Below are positions 25,546 to 33,994 of a DNA stretch of 48,588 bases, in pieces. The stretch is from contig VGTH01000042.1 of assembly GCA_016874755.1 (NCBI GenBank), positions 1 to 48,588 on the forward strand, read 5' to 3'. The DNA comes from Deltaproteobacteria bacterium. GTDB taxonomy: Bacteria > Desulfobacterota > Binatia > UBA9968. Positions within the stretch are counted from its first letter, which is position 1. The number at the start of each line of letters is the position of its first letter. The notes beneath the pieces are model-generated. The model saw nothing but the letters and a program-made list of their open reading frames with translations. It was not told where the DNA came from and did not search any database. Position numbers and translations under genes: made by a program.

Positions 25546-26256
25546 TTAACGCGCTTCGCTCAACAGCCGCCCGTAACCGGGAATCGGCTCTTTCACGCCC
25601 ATCAAGCGCAGCGCTTCCCAGGTCCACGCCTGCGTGTTGGTCACCACTGGTTTGCCGCTGTCTTTCTCGATGCGCTCAATGACCGAAACCGTGCGCCATT
25701 TGTTGCACGGCATGTAGACGCCGTCGACGTCGGGATGTTTCTTCAACAACTCCATCGACAGCTCGTAGCCGGTCTCCGGCGCCAGCTGCCAAATAATGTT
25801 GGTGTTGGGGCAGCCCAGGCCGCGAAACGCCACCACTTCGATGCCGTCGTGCTTGAGAAATTTCACTAGGCGCTCGCCCTGATCCTCCGGAAACGGCGAG
25901 GCCATGACGACGCGTCTGAGCCCGACTTTCTGACAGGCACGCGTCACCGCGGTGAGCACCGTCGACGACGGCACTTGGGTGATGCCGCTGACTAGCTTGA
26001 GAATATCTTTGTCCGACCCAGGGCCTTTGTACGATAGAAACAGCTCGCCCGTGATCATCAAAAAATCCAGCGGCAGCTTGGCCAGCTCGCGCACGTGGTC
26101 GAGAAACTTCATCTCCGCGCGCGCGAACTCATCGTCGGTGAATTTGGTAACGGTTAGCTGCCGGCCTTCGATGCGAATATCTTTCGGCAATATTTTGTAA
26201 ACATCGGTCAGCGTTTCGTCGTTGGTGTTGGGTGAAATTAAACCGATCAGTTTCAT
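25546..26256 (-). CDS. arylmalonate decarboxylase/maleate isomerase family protein (Asp/Glu racemase superfamily)
   Basis: This is a 236-residue protein of the Asp/Glu racemase superfamily that aligns well with bacterial arylmalonate decarboxylase. It has the LMITGELFLSYKG region where that enzyme has LMGTSLSFYRG, a YMPCNKWRT segment whose Cys184 fits the single catalytic Cys, and the shared C terminus PGYGRLLSE. Maleate isomerases use two Cys; here the first is Gly70, as in the decarboxylases. Predicted role: cofactor-free decarboxylation or isomerisation of a dicarboxylic acid. The ATG at 26256 has GGGAGG six bases upstream. It diverges from the first Bug gene and precedes the UbiD gene. 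Confidence 0.85.
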   Translation of the reverse strand: MKLIGLISPNTNDETLTDVYKILPKDIRIEGRQLTVTKFTDDEFARAEMKFLDHVRELAKLPLDFLMITGELFLSYKGPGSDKDILKLVSGITQVPSSTVLTAVTRACQKVGLRRVVMASPFPEDQGERLVKFLKHDGIEVVAFRGLGCPNTNIIWQLAPETGYELSMELLKKHPDVDGVYMPCNKWRTVSVIERIEKDSGKPVVTNTQAWTWEALRLMGVKEPIPGYGRLLSEAR

Positions 26257-26360
26257 GAAAACCTCCCCCTCCGTTCGTCCACCATAGAGCAACGCGCTGG
26301 CGTGAATCAAGGAAACCCCAAAACTCGAAGCGCCGAACGCGAAATAGATTCCGATCTATC

Positions 26361-26389
26361 TTGACTCGCAGGAAGGTTTTCCATAAATT
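26361..26389 (+). promoter_or_regulatory. candidate sigma70 promoter of the Bug gene array
   Basis: TTGACT and TAAATT are spaced by exactly 17 bp, 30 bases before the first Bug ATG at 26420. An AGAGGAG ribosome binding site lies in between. Confidence 0.5.
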
Positions 26390-26419
26390 CGCCGAGCTTT
26401 CCCCCAAGAGGAGCAGACT

Positions 26420-27451
26420 ATGACCAAGCGCGGCATGATAATGATGATCGCAGTGTTCGGCTTGATGGCGCTGGTCGCCCGCCGGGCCGCCGCACAGGAG
26501 AATGTTTATCGCGGCAAAACTCTGCGCATCATCGTCGGCACCTCGGCCGGCGGCGGCTTCGACACCTACACGCGCACGCTGGCGCGCCATTTCGGCAGGC
26601 ATGTGCCTGGGCAGCCGGCGATTGTCGTCGAGAACATGCCCGGCGCCGGCCATCTGATCGGCGCCAACCACATGTACAAAGTGGCCAAACCCGACGGGCT
26701 TACCATCGGCCATTTTCACGGCGGCTGGTTCCTCTATCAACTATTCAAGCGGCCCGGCATCGAGTTCGATGCGACCCAATACGAATTCATCGGCTCGCCG
26801 ATCCGAGAAAGCCGCGCCTGCGCTTTTACCAAAGCCAGCGGCATTACCAGCGTCGAAAGGTGGCTAGCATCGAAGACGCCGGTGAAAATCGGCGGCATCG
26901 GCGGCGGCGCACCCGATGACATAGCGCGCATGTTGGCCGCGACAACCGCGCTGCCAATTCAACTGGTCGCCGGCTACAAAGGCACGGCGGAAATTCGCTT
27001 GGCAGCGGAAGCAGGAGAGCTAGCCGGCGGCTGCTGGACCTGGGACTCGATCCGCTCGACCTGGAGCAAAGCGATTCAATCGGGCGAAGCGATCGTTGTC
27101 CTGCAAGCCGTTGCGAAACCCCACCCCGAGCTGCCCAACGTGCCGTTGGCGACCAGCCTCGCGAAAAATGACGAAGCGCGCCAACTGATTCAGGCCGGCA
27201 TTCAGGAGCCGGCGGAATATTATCGGCCCTTCGTCGCGCCGCCGCGCACGCCCAAGCATGTGGTCGAGACTCTGCGCCGCGCCTTTGATAACACGATGAA
27301 AGATCCCGAGTTTTTGGCCGACGCGCAGAAAGCCAAGCTTGACATCGAGCCACTTACCGGCAAGGAGATGGAAGCCATGGTCGCCCGACTGTTCAAGTTG
27401 AGCCCGGCCATGGCGAGTAAGCTCAACGATGTTTTGAACCCAAAATTATAG
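26420..27451 (+). CDS. Bug/TctC-family tricarboxylate-type solute-binding protein (copy 1)
   Basis: This is a periplasmic binding protein of the TctC/Bug family, typically capturing carboxylates for tripartite tricarboxylate transporters. The 343-residue protein has a signal peptide (MIAVFGLMALVARRAAA). Its Bug ligand loops are NVYRGKTLRIIVGTSAGGG, NMPGAGHLIGANHMY and GYKGTAEIRLA. It is the most divergent of four tandem paralogues: where copies 2-4 read NSWESTKSTW, it has CWTWDSIRSTW. AGGAG lies eight bases upstream of the ATG. No TctA or TctB membrane subunit is in the window. Confidence 0.9.
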   Translation: MTKRGMIMMIAVFGLMALVARRAAAQENVYRGKTLRIIVGTSAGGGFDTYTRTLARHFGRHVPGQPAIVVENMPGAGHLIGANHMYKVAKPDGLTIGHFHGGWFLYQLFKRPGIEFDATQYEFIGSPIRESRACAFTKASGITSVERWLASKTPVKIGGIGGGAPDDIARMLAATTALPIQLVAGYKGTAEIRLAAEAGELAGGCWTWDSIRSTWSKAIQSGEAIVVLQAVAKPHPELPNVPLATSLAKNDEARQLIQAGIQEPAEYYRPFVAPPRTPKHVVETLRRAFDNTMKDPEFLADAQKAKLDIEPLTGKEMEAMVARLFKLSPAMASKLNDVLNPKL

Positions 27452-27497
27452 TAACGTGATTGAGCAACGTCTAAGGAGCTGAGGAGGAACCTAACCT

Positions 27498-28517
27498 GTG
27501 AGAAACAAAGTGTGCGCATTGCTTTTGTCGGCGTTTTGCTTCGCTGCGACGCAAGCGGCCTACGCCCAAGCCAATTTCTACGAAGGCAAAACCATCCGTT
27601 TTGTCGTCGGCTTCACCGCCGGCGGCGGCTATGACCTTTACACCCGCACCCTCGGCCGCCATATCGGCAAGCATATCCCCGGCAACCCGACGATTATCGT
27701 CGAAAACATGCCGGGCGCCGGCAGCATGATCTCAGCCAACTACACGTTCAAAGCCGCCAAGCCTGACGGCTTGACCGTCGGCCATTTTATTGGCGGCCTG
27801 TTCCTGCAGCAGATCCTTGGCAAGCCTGGCATCGAGTTCGACGCCAGCCGTTTCGAGTACATGGGCGTGCCCGGGCAAGACAACTTCATCATCGGCGTGC
27901 ACAAATCCATCGGCATCACCGACGCAGAGAAATGGCTGGCGTCCAAACAGGTAGTCAAGTTTGGCGGCGTCGCCAGCGGCTCGGGCAGCGACGACGTGCC
28001 GAACATTCTCAAAGCCACCATCGGTTTGCCGCTCCAGCTCGTCTCCGGCTACAAAGGCACCGCCGACGTGCGCCTGGCTTTTAACAGCGGCGAGGTCGCC
28101 GGCCTGAGCAACTCCTGGGAATCGACCAAGTCGACCTGGCGCAAGGAACTGGATAGCGGCGAGCTGGTGCCGCTGCTGCAAGCGACCATCAAGCCACACC
28201 CGGAATTGACCAAGCTGCCCATGGCGCTTAGTTTCGCCAAAACCGACGAAGCCAAAAAACTGATCACCACAGTTGCCCGCGTGCACGGCCCGAGCGTACG
28301 GCCCTACGCCCTGCCGCCGCGCACACCGAAAGATCGCGTCGCGATCCTACGCAAGGCGTTCATGGACACGATGAAAGATCCGGATTTCTTGGCTGAGGCG
28401 AAGAAAGCCAATCTCGATATCAATCCCGAAGATGGCGCGACGTTGGAAAACAACGTGAAAGAAATCCTCAAGCTTGAGCCGTCACTGGTGGCCAAGCTAA
28501 AAGAAGTATTAAAGTGA
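27498..28517 (+). CDS. Bug/TctC-family solute-binding protein (copy 2)
   Basis: This is a 339-residue paralogue with signal peptide LLLSAFCFAATQAAYA, cleaved before QANFY. It shares FYEGKTIRFVVGFTAGGGYD, ENMPGAGSMISANYTF, GYKGTADVRLAFNSGE and NSWESTKSTW with copies 3 and 4. Translation starts at GTG (27498), with GAGGAGG about eight bases upstream. The 46-base gap to copy 1 holds no terminator, so the array is probably one transcript. The shared loops predict a related carboxylate ligand. Confidence 0.9.
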   Translation: MRNKVCALLLSAFCFAATQAAYAQANFYEGKTIRFVVGFTAGGGYDLYTRTLGRHIGKHIPGNPTIIVENMPGAGSMISANYTFKAAKPDGLTVGHFIGGLFLQQILGKPGIEFDASRFEYMGVPGQDNFIIGVHKSIGITDAEKWLASKQVVKFGGVASGSGSDDVPNILKATIGLPLQLVSGYKGTADVRLAFNSGEVAGLSNSWESTKSTWRKELDSGELVPLLQATIKPHPELTKLPMALSFAKTDEAKKLITTVARVHGPSVRPYALPPRTPKDRVAILRKAFMDTMKDPDFLAEAKKANLDINPEDGATLENNVKEILKLEPSLVAKLKEVLK

Positions 28518-28566
28518 TGGTCTTCCCGCGGACCTGCCAATGGCCGCGGCTTTGGAGGGCACTTTG

Positions 28567-29583
28567 ATGAACGCTCGGCTGCTAGTCTTGGTTGCGATCC
28601 TGCTCGGCGTCGCGCCCGCCGCGGTCCATGCCCAGGCGCCGTTCTACGCCGGAAAAAACATCCGCATCATCGTCGGGCTCTCCGCCGGTGGCGGCTACGA
28701 TCTCTACACGCGCACCATCGCCCGCCACATGGGCAAACATATTCCCGGCAACCCGAGCCTGACGGTCGAGAATATGACCGGCGCCGGCAGTCTGATCGCA
28801 ACGAACCACCTCTACAAAGTTGCCCGCCCTGACGGGCTCACGATGGGCAACTTCCTGGGAGGTTTGTTTCTCCAACAGTTGCTGCGCAGATCCGGCATCG
28901 AGTTCGATTCGCAGCAGTTCGAGCATATCGGCGTGCCGGGGCAAGACAACTTCATGGTTGGCGTGGCCAAGTCCACCGGTATCACCGATGTCGAGAAATG
29001 GGTCGCTTCCAAGCAGGTGCTGAAATTCGGCGGCACCGCCGTCGGTGCCGGCTCCGATGACTTAGCGCTGATGTTGAGACATGCGCTCGGCCTGCCGCTG
29101 CAGCTCGTGAACGGCTACAAAGGCACGGCGGACATCCGCTTGGCATTCAACAGCGGCGAACTCACGGGTCTGGTCAACTCCTGGGAATCGACCAAATCTA
29201 CCTGGCGCAGGGAATTTGACAGCGGTGAGAAGAGACTTATCCTCCAGGTCACGTTGACGCCCCATCCCGAGCTTGGCAAAACGCCAATGGCGTTGAACAT
29301 GGTGAAATCTGACGAAGACAAAAAACTCTTGTCGGTGGTGATTCGCGCCCATGGCGCTACGGTGCGGCCCTACGTACTGCCTCCTAAAACGCCCAAGGAC
29401 CGCGTGCAGATTCTGCGCAAGGCGTTCACGGACACCATGAGAGACGCCGACTTTCTTGCCGATGCGAAAAGGGCCAACTTAGACGTCAATCCGACGGACG
29501 GCGCAGAGCTGGAGCAAAACGTCAGAGAGATTTCCAAGCTTGAGCCCGCGTTGGTGGCGAAGCTGAAGGACATTCTTAAATAG
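28567..29583 (+). CDS. Bug/TctC-family solute-binding protein (copy 3)
   Basis: This 338-residue paralogue has signal peptide LLVLVAILLGVAPAAVHA. I prefer the ATG at 28567 over the one at 28540 because GGAGG lies eight bases before it and the signal peptide then starts normally. It has the same ligand loops as its neighbours (VGLSAGGGYDLYTRT, ENMTGAGSLIATNHLY, NSWESTKSTW). It differs at APFYAGKNIRII and in the central region with GAGSDDLALMLRHALG. It is about as close to copy 4 as to copy 2. Confidence 0.9.
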   Translation: MNARLLVLVAILLGVAPAAVHAQAPFYAGKNIRIIVGLSAGGGYDLYTRTIARHMGKHIPGNPSLTVENMTGAGSLIATNHLYKVARPDGLTMGNFLGGLFLQQLLRRSGIEFDSQQFEHIGVPGQDNFMVGVAKSTGITDVEKWVASKQVLKFGGTAVGAGSDDLALMLRHALGLPLQLVNGYKGTADIRLAFNSGELTGLVNSWESTKSTWRREFDSGEKRLILQVTLTPHPELGKTPMALNMVKSDEDKKLLSVVIRAHGATVRPYVLPPKTPKDRVQILRKAFTDTMRDADFLADAKRANLDVNPTDGAELEQNVREISKLEPALVAKLKDILK

Positions 29584-29611
29584 TCATGAAGCAGAAGACA
29601 GAGGCGCAAGT

Positions 29612-30637
29612 ATGGGGTTGATCCATCCAATCGGCTTGCTCGTTTTGGCGCTGGGGTTGTTTGTCAAGTTCGTTCAGGCCGCTGAGCCGGCAAACTTTTA
29701 CCAGGGGAAAACTGTCCGCATCGTCGTCGGCCTCGCCGCCGGCGGCGGCTACGATCTCTATGCGCGCACCCTGGCGCGCCATCTCGGCAAACATATTCCC
29801 GGCAACCCTGCCGTAGTCGTCGAGAACATGACCGGTGCCGGCTCGATCATCGCCGCGAACCATCTCTACAAGATCGCCAAGCCGGACGGCCTCACCATCG
29901 GCCATTACCTGGGCGGCATCGCCCTACAGCAGTTGCTCGGTAAATCGGGCATCGAATTCGACGCGCTGAAATTTCGCTACATCGGCGTGCCAGCGCAAGA
30001 TAGTTTTATCATCGGCGTGCATAAATCCACCGGCATCACCGACGTGAATAACTGGATTGCCTCCAAGCAAATGGTCAAGTTCGGCGGCATCGGCCCCGGC
30101 GCCGGCAGCGACGACATCCCCAAGATACTCGCCGCCACGATCAATCTGCCGGCGCAAGTCGTCGCCGGCTACAAAGGCACCGCGGAAACCCGCTTGGCCT
30201 TTAACAACGGCGAGGTTCAGGCCACCAGCAACGCATGGGAGTCGACCAAATCGACCTGGCGCAACGAACTGGAATCGGGATTGATCAAGATCGTGCTCCA
30301 AGCGACGCTCAAGTCTCATCCCGAGTTGAAACAAATTCCAGTCGCCTACGACCTGGCAAAAACCGAAGAGGCTAAACAACTTCTAGCCACGGTGTTGCGC
30401 GCCAATAGTCCCACGGTACGACCATTCATGGCGCCGCCAGGAACGCCCGACGCTCGCGTGCAAATCCTACGCAAAGCTTTCATGGATACTTGGAAAGACC
30501 CGGAGCTCGTCGCCGAAGCAAAGAAGGCAAACTTGGACATCAACCCCGACGATGGTGCCGGCCTAGAAAACAACATCAAAGAAATGTTCAAGCTTGACAA
30601 AACGCAGATCGCCAAGCTGAAAGAGATCCTCAAGTAA
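29612..30637 (+). CDS. Bug/TctC-family solute-binding protein (copy 4)
   Basis: This 341-residue last member of the array has a hydrophobic signal (IGLLVLALGLFVKFVQA) ending at AEPANFY. It repeats VGLAAGGGYDLYARTLARHL, ENMTGAGSIIAANHLY and NAWESTKSTW. The gap to copy 3 is only 28 bases, indicating cotranscription. It is followed by a gap with family C repeat sequence before the amidohydrolase gene. The ligand is unknown. Confidence 0.9.
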   Translation: MGLIHPIGLLVLALGLFVKFVQAAEPANFYQGKTVRIVVGLAAGGGYDLYARTLARHLGKHIPGNPAVVVENMTGAGSIIAANHLYKIAKPDGLTIGHYLGGIALQQLLGKSGIEFDALKFRYIGVPAQDSFIIGVHKSTGITDVNNWIASKQMVKFGGIGPGAGSDDIPKILAATINLPAQVVAGYKGTAETRLAFNNGEVQATSNAWESTKSTWRNELESGLIKIVLQATLKSHPELKQIPVAYDLAKTEEAKQLLATVLRANSPTVRPFMAPPGTPDARVQILRKAFMDTWKDPELVAEAKKANLDINPDDGAGLENNIKEMFKLDKTQIAKLKEILK

Positions 30638-30717
30638 GTTTTCGGTCACGAAAAAGCCCATCTCGACACGAAGCTGACGAACGACATGAACTACGGAGAG
30701 CCTCTTCTCCGCTCTAA

Positions 30718-30785
30718 CCTTCGTGGCCTTCGTGGTGATCAGCTCCCGTCTGAACTTTTTGTTCTTTGCGCTTTGCGCGAGGTAA
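30718..30785. repeat. degenerate family C repeat arm
   Basis: CCTTCGTGGCCTTCGTGGTGAT and GCGCTTTGCGCGAG match arms of family C. A weak partner may lie at 30645-30680. It is found in the 230-base gap before the amidohydrolase, where nothing else is seen. Confidence 0.5.
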
Positions 30786-30867
30786 TCCGAAGTCTGAACT
30801 GCTTCCTCTGCACGATCTGCTTGGCTTGGCAGCGATTTTTTAATAAGCAATACTCTGGAGGAAAATC

Positions 30868-31980
30868 ATGGCCGACTATTTTGTCATCGACGCCGACTCA
30901 CACGTCGAAGAACCCGAAGAAGCTTGGGATTATCTACAACCAAAATACAAAGAGCGCCGTCCGTTCCCGATCCAGGTGCCCAACCGGCCGGTCCTGGCCA
31001 ACTTGAACGCCTTCTGGTGGATCGATGGAGTCGTCCATCCGAAGATCTCCGGCAACAACCACACGGTCTTTGGCACGCCGCCGGTTTCCTATCACGCCAC
31101 CCACAAGAAATTTTCCATCGGCAGCCAGACCCTGCTCGACGCCAGCGCCAGGCTAAAAGACATGGACGCCGCCGGCGTCGACATTCAAGTGAATTTTCCC
31201 ACGGTGTTTCTCGAAGAGCTGAGCGAAGACATCGAATTCGAAGCCGACCTGATGCGCAGCTATAACAGCTGGATTCATAACGCCTGCAAGACCGATCCGA
31301 AGCGGTTGAAATGGGGCGCGATCATGCCGCTGCGCAACGTGCCGGCCGCCGTGGAAGAACTGCGGCGTTGCCGCGACCTGGGTGCGGTGACTGCGACCAT
31401 CTACGGCACAGTGGGCGAGAAAATGCTCGACCTGCCGGAGTTCAATCCATTTTTCGCCGAAGCAGAAAAGCTAAATTTCCCCGTCAGCGCCCACACCGGC
31501 TGGAGCCATCCCGGCCTGCGCGCCAGCGGCACGACGATCATGGCGGCGCACACGGTGACCTTCACTCTGCCGCTCTTGCTCGGCTTCTACGGGGTGGTCG
31601 CCGGCGGCGTGCTCGACCGTTTTCCGAAGTTGAGGATCTCGTTCCTGGAAGCCGGCGCCGACTGGCTGCCCTACCTGCTGCAGCGCATGGATCACTATTA
31701 TCATTCCGAGAAAGCGATCAACCGCCCCGGCCTGCCCAACCGCGCCCCGACGGAGTATTTGAAGGATTGCGAAATCTATTTTACCTGCGAAGGCGACGAA
31801 AAGCTCCTGCCGGAAGATTTGAAGTGGTGTGGCGACGACAAGATGATGATCTCCGGCGACATGCCCCACGCCGAAGCGCGCGACAACTCGATCACCGAGA
31901 TCAAAGAGCGCAACGACCTCAGCGAGGCGCAGAAGCGAAAGATTCTCGGCGAGAATGCCAAGAAGTTCTTCGGACTGTAA
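30868..31980 (+). CDS. amidohydrolase-2 (ACMSD-like) family protein
   Basis: This 370-residue TIM-barrel hydrolase or decarboxylase has the metal-site pattern at the N terminus (DADSHVEE, residues 8-15). Later come a His in SAHTGWSHPG, a Glu in SFLEAGADW and an Asp in ISGDMPHAE. This architecture matches carboxylate decarboxylases such as ACMSD and gamma-resorcylate decarboxylase. CTGGAGG lies eight bases before the ATG. It follows the Bug array and may process the imported acid (inference). Similar proteins are encoded at 45710 and 48283. It converges on the next gene, 17 bases away. Confidence 0.88.
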   Translation: MADYFVIDADSHVEEPEEAWDYLQPKYKERRPFPIQVPNRPVLANLNAFWWIDGVVHPKISGNNHTVFGTPPVSYHATHKKFSIGSQTLLDASARLKDMDAAGVDIQVNFPTVFLEELSEDIEFEADLMRSYNSWIHNACKTDPKRLKWGAIMPLRNVPAAVEELRRCRDLGAVTATIYGTVGEKMLDLPEFNPFFAEAEKLNFPVSAHTGWSHPGLRASGTTIMAAHTVTFTLPLLLGFYGVVAGGVLDRFPKLRISFLEAGADWLPYLLQRMDHYYHSEKAINRPGLPNRAPTEYLKDCEIYFTCEGDEKLLPEDLKWCGDDKMMISGDMPHAEARDNSITEIKERNDLSEAQKRKILGENAKKFFGL

Positions 31981-31997
31981 TAGGAACGGGCTTCTCG

Positions 31998-33260
31998 CTA
32001 CGTCAGCGTCTCACTCGTCACCGCCATCTCTTGTCTAACCGAATCTTGCCGGCGCACTGCCGGCAAGATCCAGAAACTTGCCAGCCCTAAAGCCAGGCAA
32101 CCGACACCGCAAATAAGATACAGCAAATCGGTGCCGCCATGGTCGACGAGCCAACCTGAGGTCGCGTTGGAAGCGATGCCGGCGATGCCGGCGCTGACCA
32201 TCGAGAGCACGCCTTGCGCGGTCGACCGCAGCTTTTCCGGCGCGACGACGTCGAGATAGAGCGGGCTGCCGAGGTTGAGCCCGACGACGGTAATGCCGTG
32301 CAGCGCCTGGACGGCGAATAACAGCACTGGGTCGTGAACCAGCGCGCATAACAGCCAACGCGCCCCGCCCACTAAAACACCGACAGTGAGCATGCCGCGC
32401 GCACCGAGCCGCTTGATGCCGCTGCCGGTGAGCAAAACCAACGGGATCTCGATTGTCAGCATCAAGATCCACATGCTGCGAATAGTCTCGACGTCGCCGC
32501 CGCGCGATCGGACAAAGAGTGGAAACAGCCACATCGGCCCATGCATGAGAAAATTAGCCACCAGAGAAAAGAACAAGAAGCGCAGGAACGCGCGGTTGTG
32601 CAACAGCTCGCGCCAATCGCCGCGCGCCGCGCGCATGGCCACCGCGCCCTTGCTTGGCAGGAACCAGGCGATTACGGCGGAAACAAATACCAACGCTGCG
32701 GTGACAGGGAACATGAGCTCTAGCCCGGGCTGAGCAAGCTGCGTCGGCGCGGCCGAACCCGGCGCGCCATAGTGTTTGAGTATCCACGGAAAGATCAGCA
32801 CCAATGCGAAGAAACCGATGGTGCCCCAGACCCGCACATGACCGAAGGCGTGCCGTCCCGCACTGCGTAGAATCGCCAAGCTAACCGAAGTCATCAGAGG
32901 AAAAACTGCCGTGCCGACCAACGCCAGCGCGACCATCGCGATCACAATGGATGAAAAGCCGCGCGCTACGCCGAGCCAGAGATAGCCAAACGCTGTGCCC
33001 AGTGTGAGAAGCGCGAGTGTCCGCCCGCGCGCGCCGGTGCGGTCGGCAATTTGCCCCCAGAGGGGCTGAGCGATCATGCCGATTAGCGGCGAGATCGCCA
33101 GCACGATGCCCACCTGCGAGCCGGTCAGACCGGCGTTCTCACGCAGGTACAAACTGAACAATGGATAGAAAATCCCCAGCGAGCCAAAATAAGTAAACCA
33201 GAAAAGAGTCAGCGGTATCGAACGCCACATTGCGAAGATGATAACATCCAATTGCGCCAT
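31998..33260 (-). CDS. MFS transporter (MFS_1-like, 12 helices)
   Basis: This is a membrane permease of 420 residues. It has the MFS signature GQIADRTGARGRTLAL in loop 2-3 and helices beginning with SIPLTLFWFTYFGSLGIFYPLF. The second half includes RSRGGDVETIRSMWILMLTIEIPLVLL. The N-terminal PLFSLYLRENAGLTGSQVGIVLAI resembles nucleoside/sugar-type 'MFS_1_like' proteins. The substrate is unknown. Its start codon overlaps the upstream open frame of the divergent DUF488 gene, so their promoters must be interleaved. Confidence 0.87.
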   Translation of the reverse strand: MAQLDVIIFAMWRSIPLTLFWFTYFGSLGIFYPLFSLYLRENAGLTGSQVGIVLAISPLIGMIAQPLWGQIADRTGARGRTLALLTLGTAFGYLWLGVARGFSSIVIAMVALALVGTAVFPLMTSVSLAILRSAGRHAFGHVRVWGTIGFFALVLIFPWILKHYGAPGSAAPTQLAQPGLELMFPVTAALVFVSAVIAWFLPSKGAVAMRAARGDWRELLHNRAFLRFLFFSLVANFLMHGPMWLFPLFVRSRGGDVETIRSMWILMLTIEIPLVLLTGSGIKRLGARGMLTVGVLVGGARWLLCALVHDPVLLFAVQALHGITVVGLNLGSPLYLDVVAPEKLRSTAQGVLSMVSAGIAGIASNATSGWLVDHGGTDLLYLICGVGCLALGLASFWILPAVRRQDSVRQEMAVTSETLT

Positions 33261-33281
33261 CTACGACGGCGAATTGGAAAG

Positions 33282-33815
33282 ATGAGCTGCGATTTAGCAA
33301 AAACGATCCATACGATCGGACATTCAACGCGAACGATCGATGATTTTCTCGCCTTGCTCGATGCCCACAGGGTTGAGTTGTTAATCGACGTGCGCCGCTG
33401 GCCGATGTCGCGGCGTCATCCCCACTTTAATCGCGAAGCTTTGGCCGCAGCACTCAACGCCCAGCGCATCGACTACCTCTGGCGCCAAGACCTCGGCGGC
33501 TTTCGCAAGCCGGCACCGAATTCACCCAACACGGCGTGGCGCGTGGCGACGTTTCGGGCCTACGCCGATTTTATGTTGACGGAGGATTTTGCCCGGATTG
33601 CCGAAGAGATTGAAACTTTGGCCGGCAAACAACGGATCGCTCTCATGTGCGCTGAAGCCGTGCCCTGGCAATGTCACCGCCAACTGCTCGCAGACGCGTT
33701 TCTCGTGCGCCCATGGAACGTTCGCCATATCATGGACAACGGCTGTCACCCGCACAAACTGCCGCCCTACGCACAACCGGAAGAGAAACGAATCTACTAC
33801 CGGGGCTTGTTGTGA
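33282..33815 (+). CDS. DUF488 domain-containing protein
   Basis: This 177-residue DUF488 protein shows the family features: TIGHSTRTIDDFLALL at the N terminus, LIDVRRWPMSRRHPHFN with the conserved Arg residues, YLWRQDLGGFRKP, and the C-terminal LMCAEAVPWQCHRQLLAD with its invariant Cys and His. Its function is unknown, though DUF488 proteins are often suggested to be nucleic-acid-related. The ATG at 33282 fits the family start; the frame is open further upstream but lacks support. Confidence 0.9.
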   Translation: MSCDLAKTIHTIGHSTRTIDDFLALLDAHRVELLIDVRRWPMSRRHPHFNREALAAALNAQRIDYLWRQDLGGFRKPAPNSPNTAWRVATFRAYADFMLTEDFARIAEEIETLAGKQRIALMCAEAVPWQCHRQLLADAFLVRPWNVRHIMDNGCHPHKLPPYAQPEEKRIYYRGLL

Positions 33816-33822
33816 CCGGCGT

Positions 33823-33850
33823 GTAGGGACAGATCGCGACCGGTCCCTAC
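33823..33850. repeat. palindromic intergenic repeat, family A variant
   Basis: GTAGGGAC and GTCCCTAC arms flank AGATCGCGACCG, just after the DUF488 stop codon. It could act as a terminator hairpin but has no T-tract. Confidence 0.6.
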
Positions 33851-33994
33851 TTCTCTTCGGCGAGCCGCAAACGATAACCAATATCGCTCTCGGTCTTTAG
33901 CGGCTTTCGTTGCTTCTTTGTCAACTCGACTACGACCTCTTTGATTGCGAGATGGTCGCGATATGCTAGCAATGAGATCAATTCGCAGTGTTTT

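Noticed and set aside
26420-30637. Repetitive appearance suggesting an assembly duplication
   Set aside because: The four Bug genes have different signal peptides, start codons and spacers and differ throughout, so they are true paralogues and not a duplicated contig segment.
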